A stretch of DNA of 5,929 nt, taken from assembly GCA_964528795.1 (NCBI GenBank), contig CAZGUY010000028.1, positions 1-5,929 of the forward strand. The letters run 5' to 3'. Each line of letters starts with the position of its first letter. The first letter of the stretch is position 1. Origin of the DNA: DATFJC01 sp964528795. GTDB taxonomy: Bacteria; Patescibacteriota; Patescibacteriia; UBA2591; UBA6264. Shown in pieces: positions 5,785 to 5,929 of the stretch. The position numbers and the translations under genes were made by a program. Under the pieces are notes generated by a model that was given only the letters and a program-made list of their open reading frames with translations, had not been told where the DNA came from and searched no databases.

Positions 5785-5929
5785 TATAAATTCGTTCTAG
5801 TTTTTTAACAATTTCGCCCCATTCATATTTTTTATTAACTAATTGAAGACTATTTTTAGAAAACTTTTTTATTGGCCCAGAAAATAAATCTTTAATTTTT
5901 TGAGCTAAATCTAAATGATCTCCTACTTT
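5774..5929 (-). CDS. Glycosyltransferase (GT4-like), C-terminal fragment
   Basis: The last 51 codons of a gene enter from the right edge, ending with TAA at 5776-5774. The peptide reads KVGDHLDLAQKIKDLF, then a short linker, then a helix with YEWGEIVKKLERIYNEL. This is the usual tail of GT-B-fold glycosyltransferases of the GT4 group (Glycos_transf_1). There the end of the C-terminal domain has a D..LA..I..L helix, then Y.W..I...L..IY..L, which crosses back to the N-terminal domain. Such enzymes transfer a sugar from a nucleotide-sugar donor on the cytoplasmic side. The donor and acceptor sites are outside the window. The stop overlaps the next gene's ATG by 11 bp in another frame, so the two are probably translated together. 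It could be another GT-B family; the fragment is too short to decide. Confidence 0.78.
   Translation of the reverse strand, partial: KVGDHLDLAQKIKDLFSGPIKKFSKNSLQLVNKKYEWGEIVKKLERIYNEL

Noticed and set aside
1..5929. tRNA, rRNA, CRISPR array, insertion sequence or riboswitch
   Set aside because: No spaced identical repeats, transposase-like protein, terminal inverted repeats or recognisable structured RNA were seen. The only long non-coding stretch is the 196-bp region 529-724.

Overview
This AT-rich window looks like a piece of a draft bacterial genome, and every gene I can support lies on the minus strand. The best guess for the source is a Patescibacteria / Candidate Phyla Radiation (CPR, Parcubacteria-like) genome. 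That guess rests on compact, overlapping genes, start codons without clear Shine-Dalgarno sequences, and a multi-membrane-span glycosyltransferase-like protein next to a membrane-anchored protein of a type I associate with that group. It is an inference and not proven. A run of 100 Ns (3292-3391) marks a scaffold gap.

Reading in the direction of transcription (right to left), the first block runs from 5929 to 725 and looks like one operon. It holds the C-terminal end of a GT4-type glycosyltransferase (cut by the window edge), a 742-residue polytopic GT-C-like membrane protein, a membrane-anchored extracytoplasmic protein interrupted by the gap, a 69-residue two-helix membrane protein, a short RmuC-family protein, and an APC-superfamily amino acid permease. 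Junctions are overlaps of 11 and 1 nt or spacers of 3, 1 and 43 nt, which suggests translational coupling. A rho-independent terminator at 668-696 ends the block. The first three genes plausibly work together in surface glycan or glycoprotein assembly. RmuC and the permease appear to be passengers at the end of the transcript.

The second block is the start of the dcw (division and cell wall) cluster: mraZ (97-528), then the first 28 codons of rsmH (1-86). The intergenic region upstream of mraZ is dense in signals. It has a near-consensus sigma-70 promoter (TTGTCA-17-TATAAT). Just downstream are three GTGG-N6 direct repeats at an exact 10-bp period, as expected for MraZ autoregulation. It also has three perfect TTATCCACA DnaA-box matches plus one near match. 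This overlap of an MraZ operator with a DnaA-box cluster is the most interesting feature of the window. I found no clear sign of a wholly new system.
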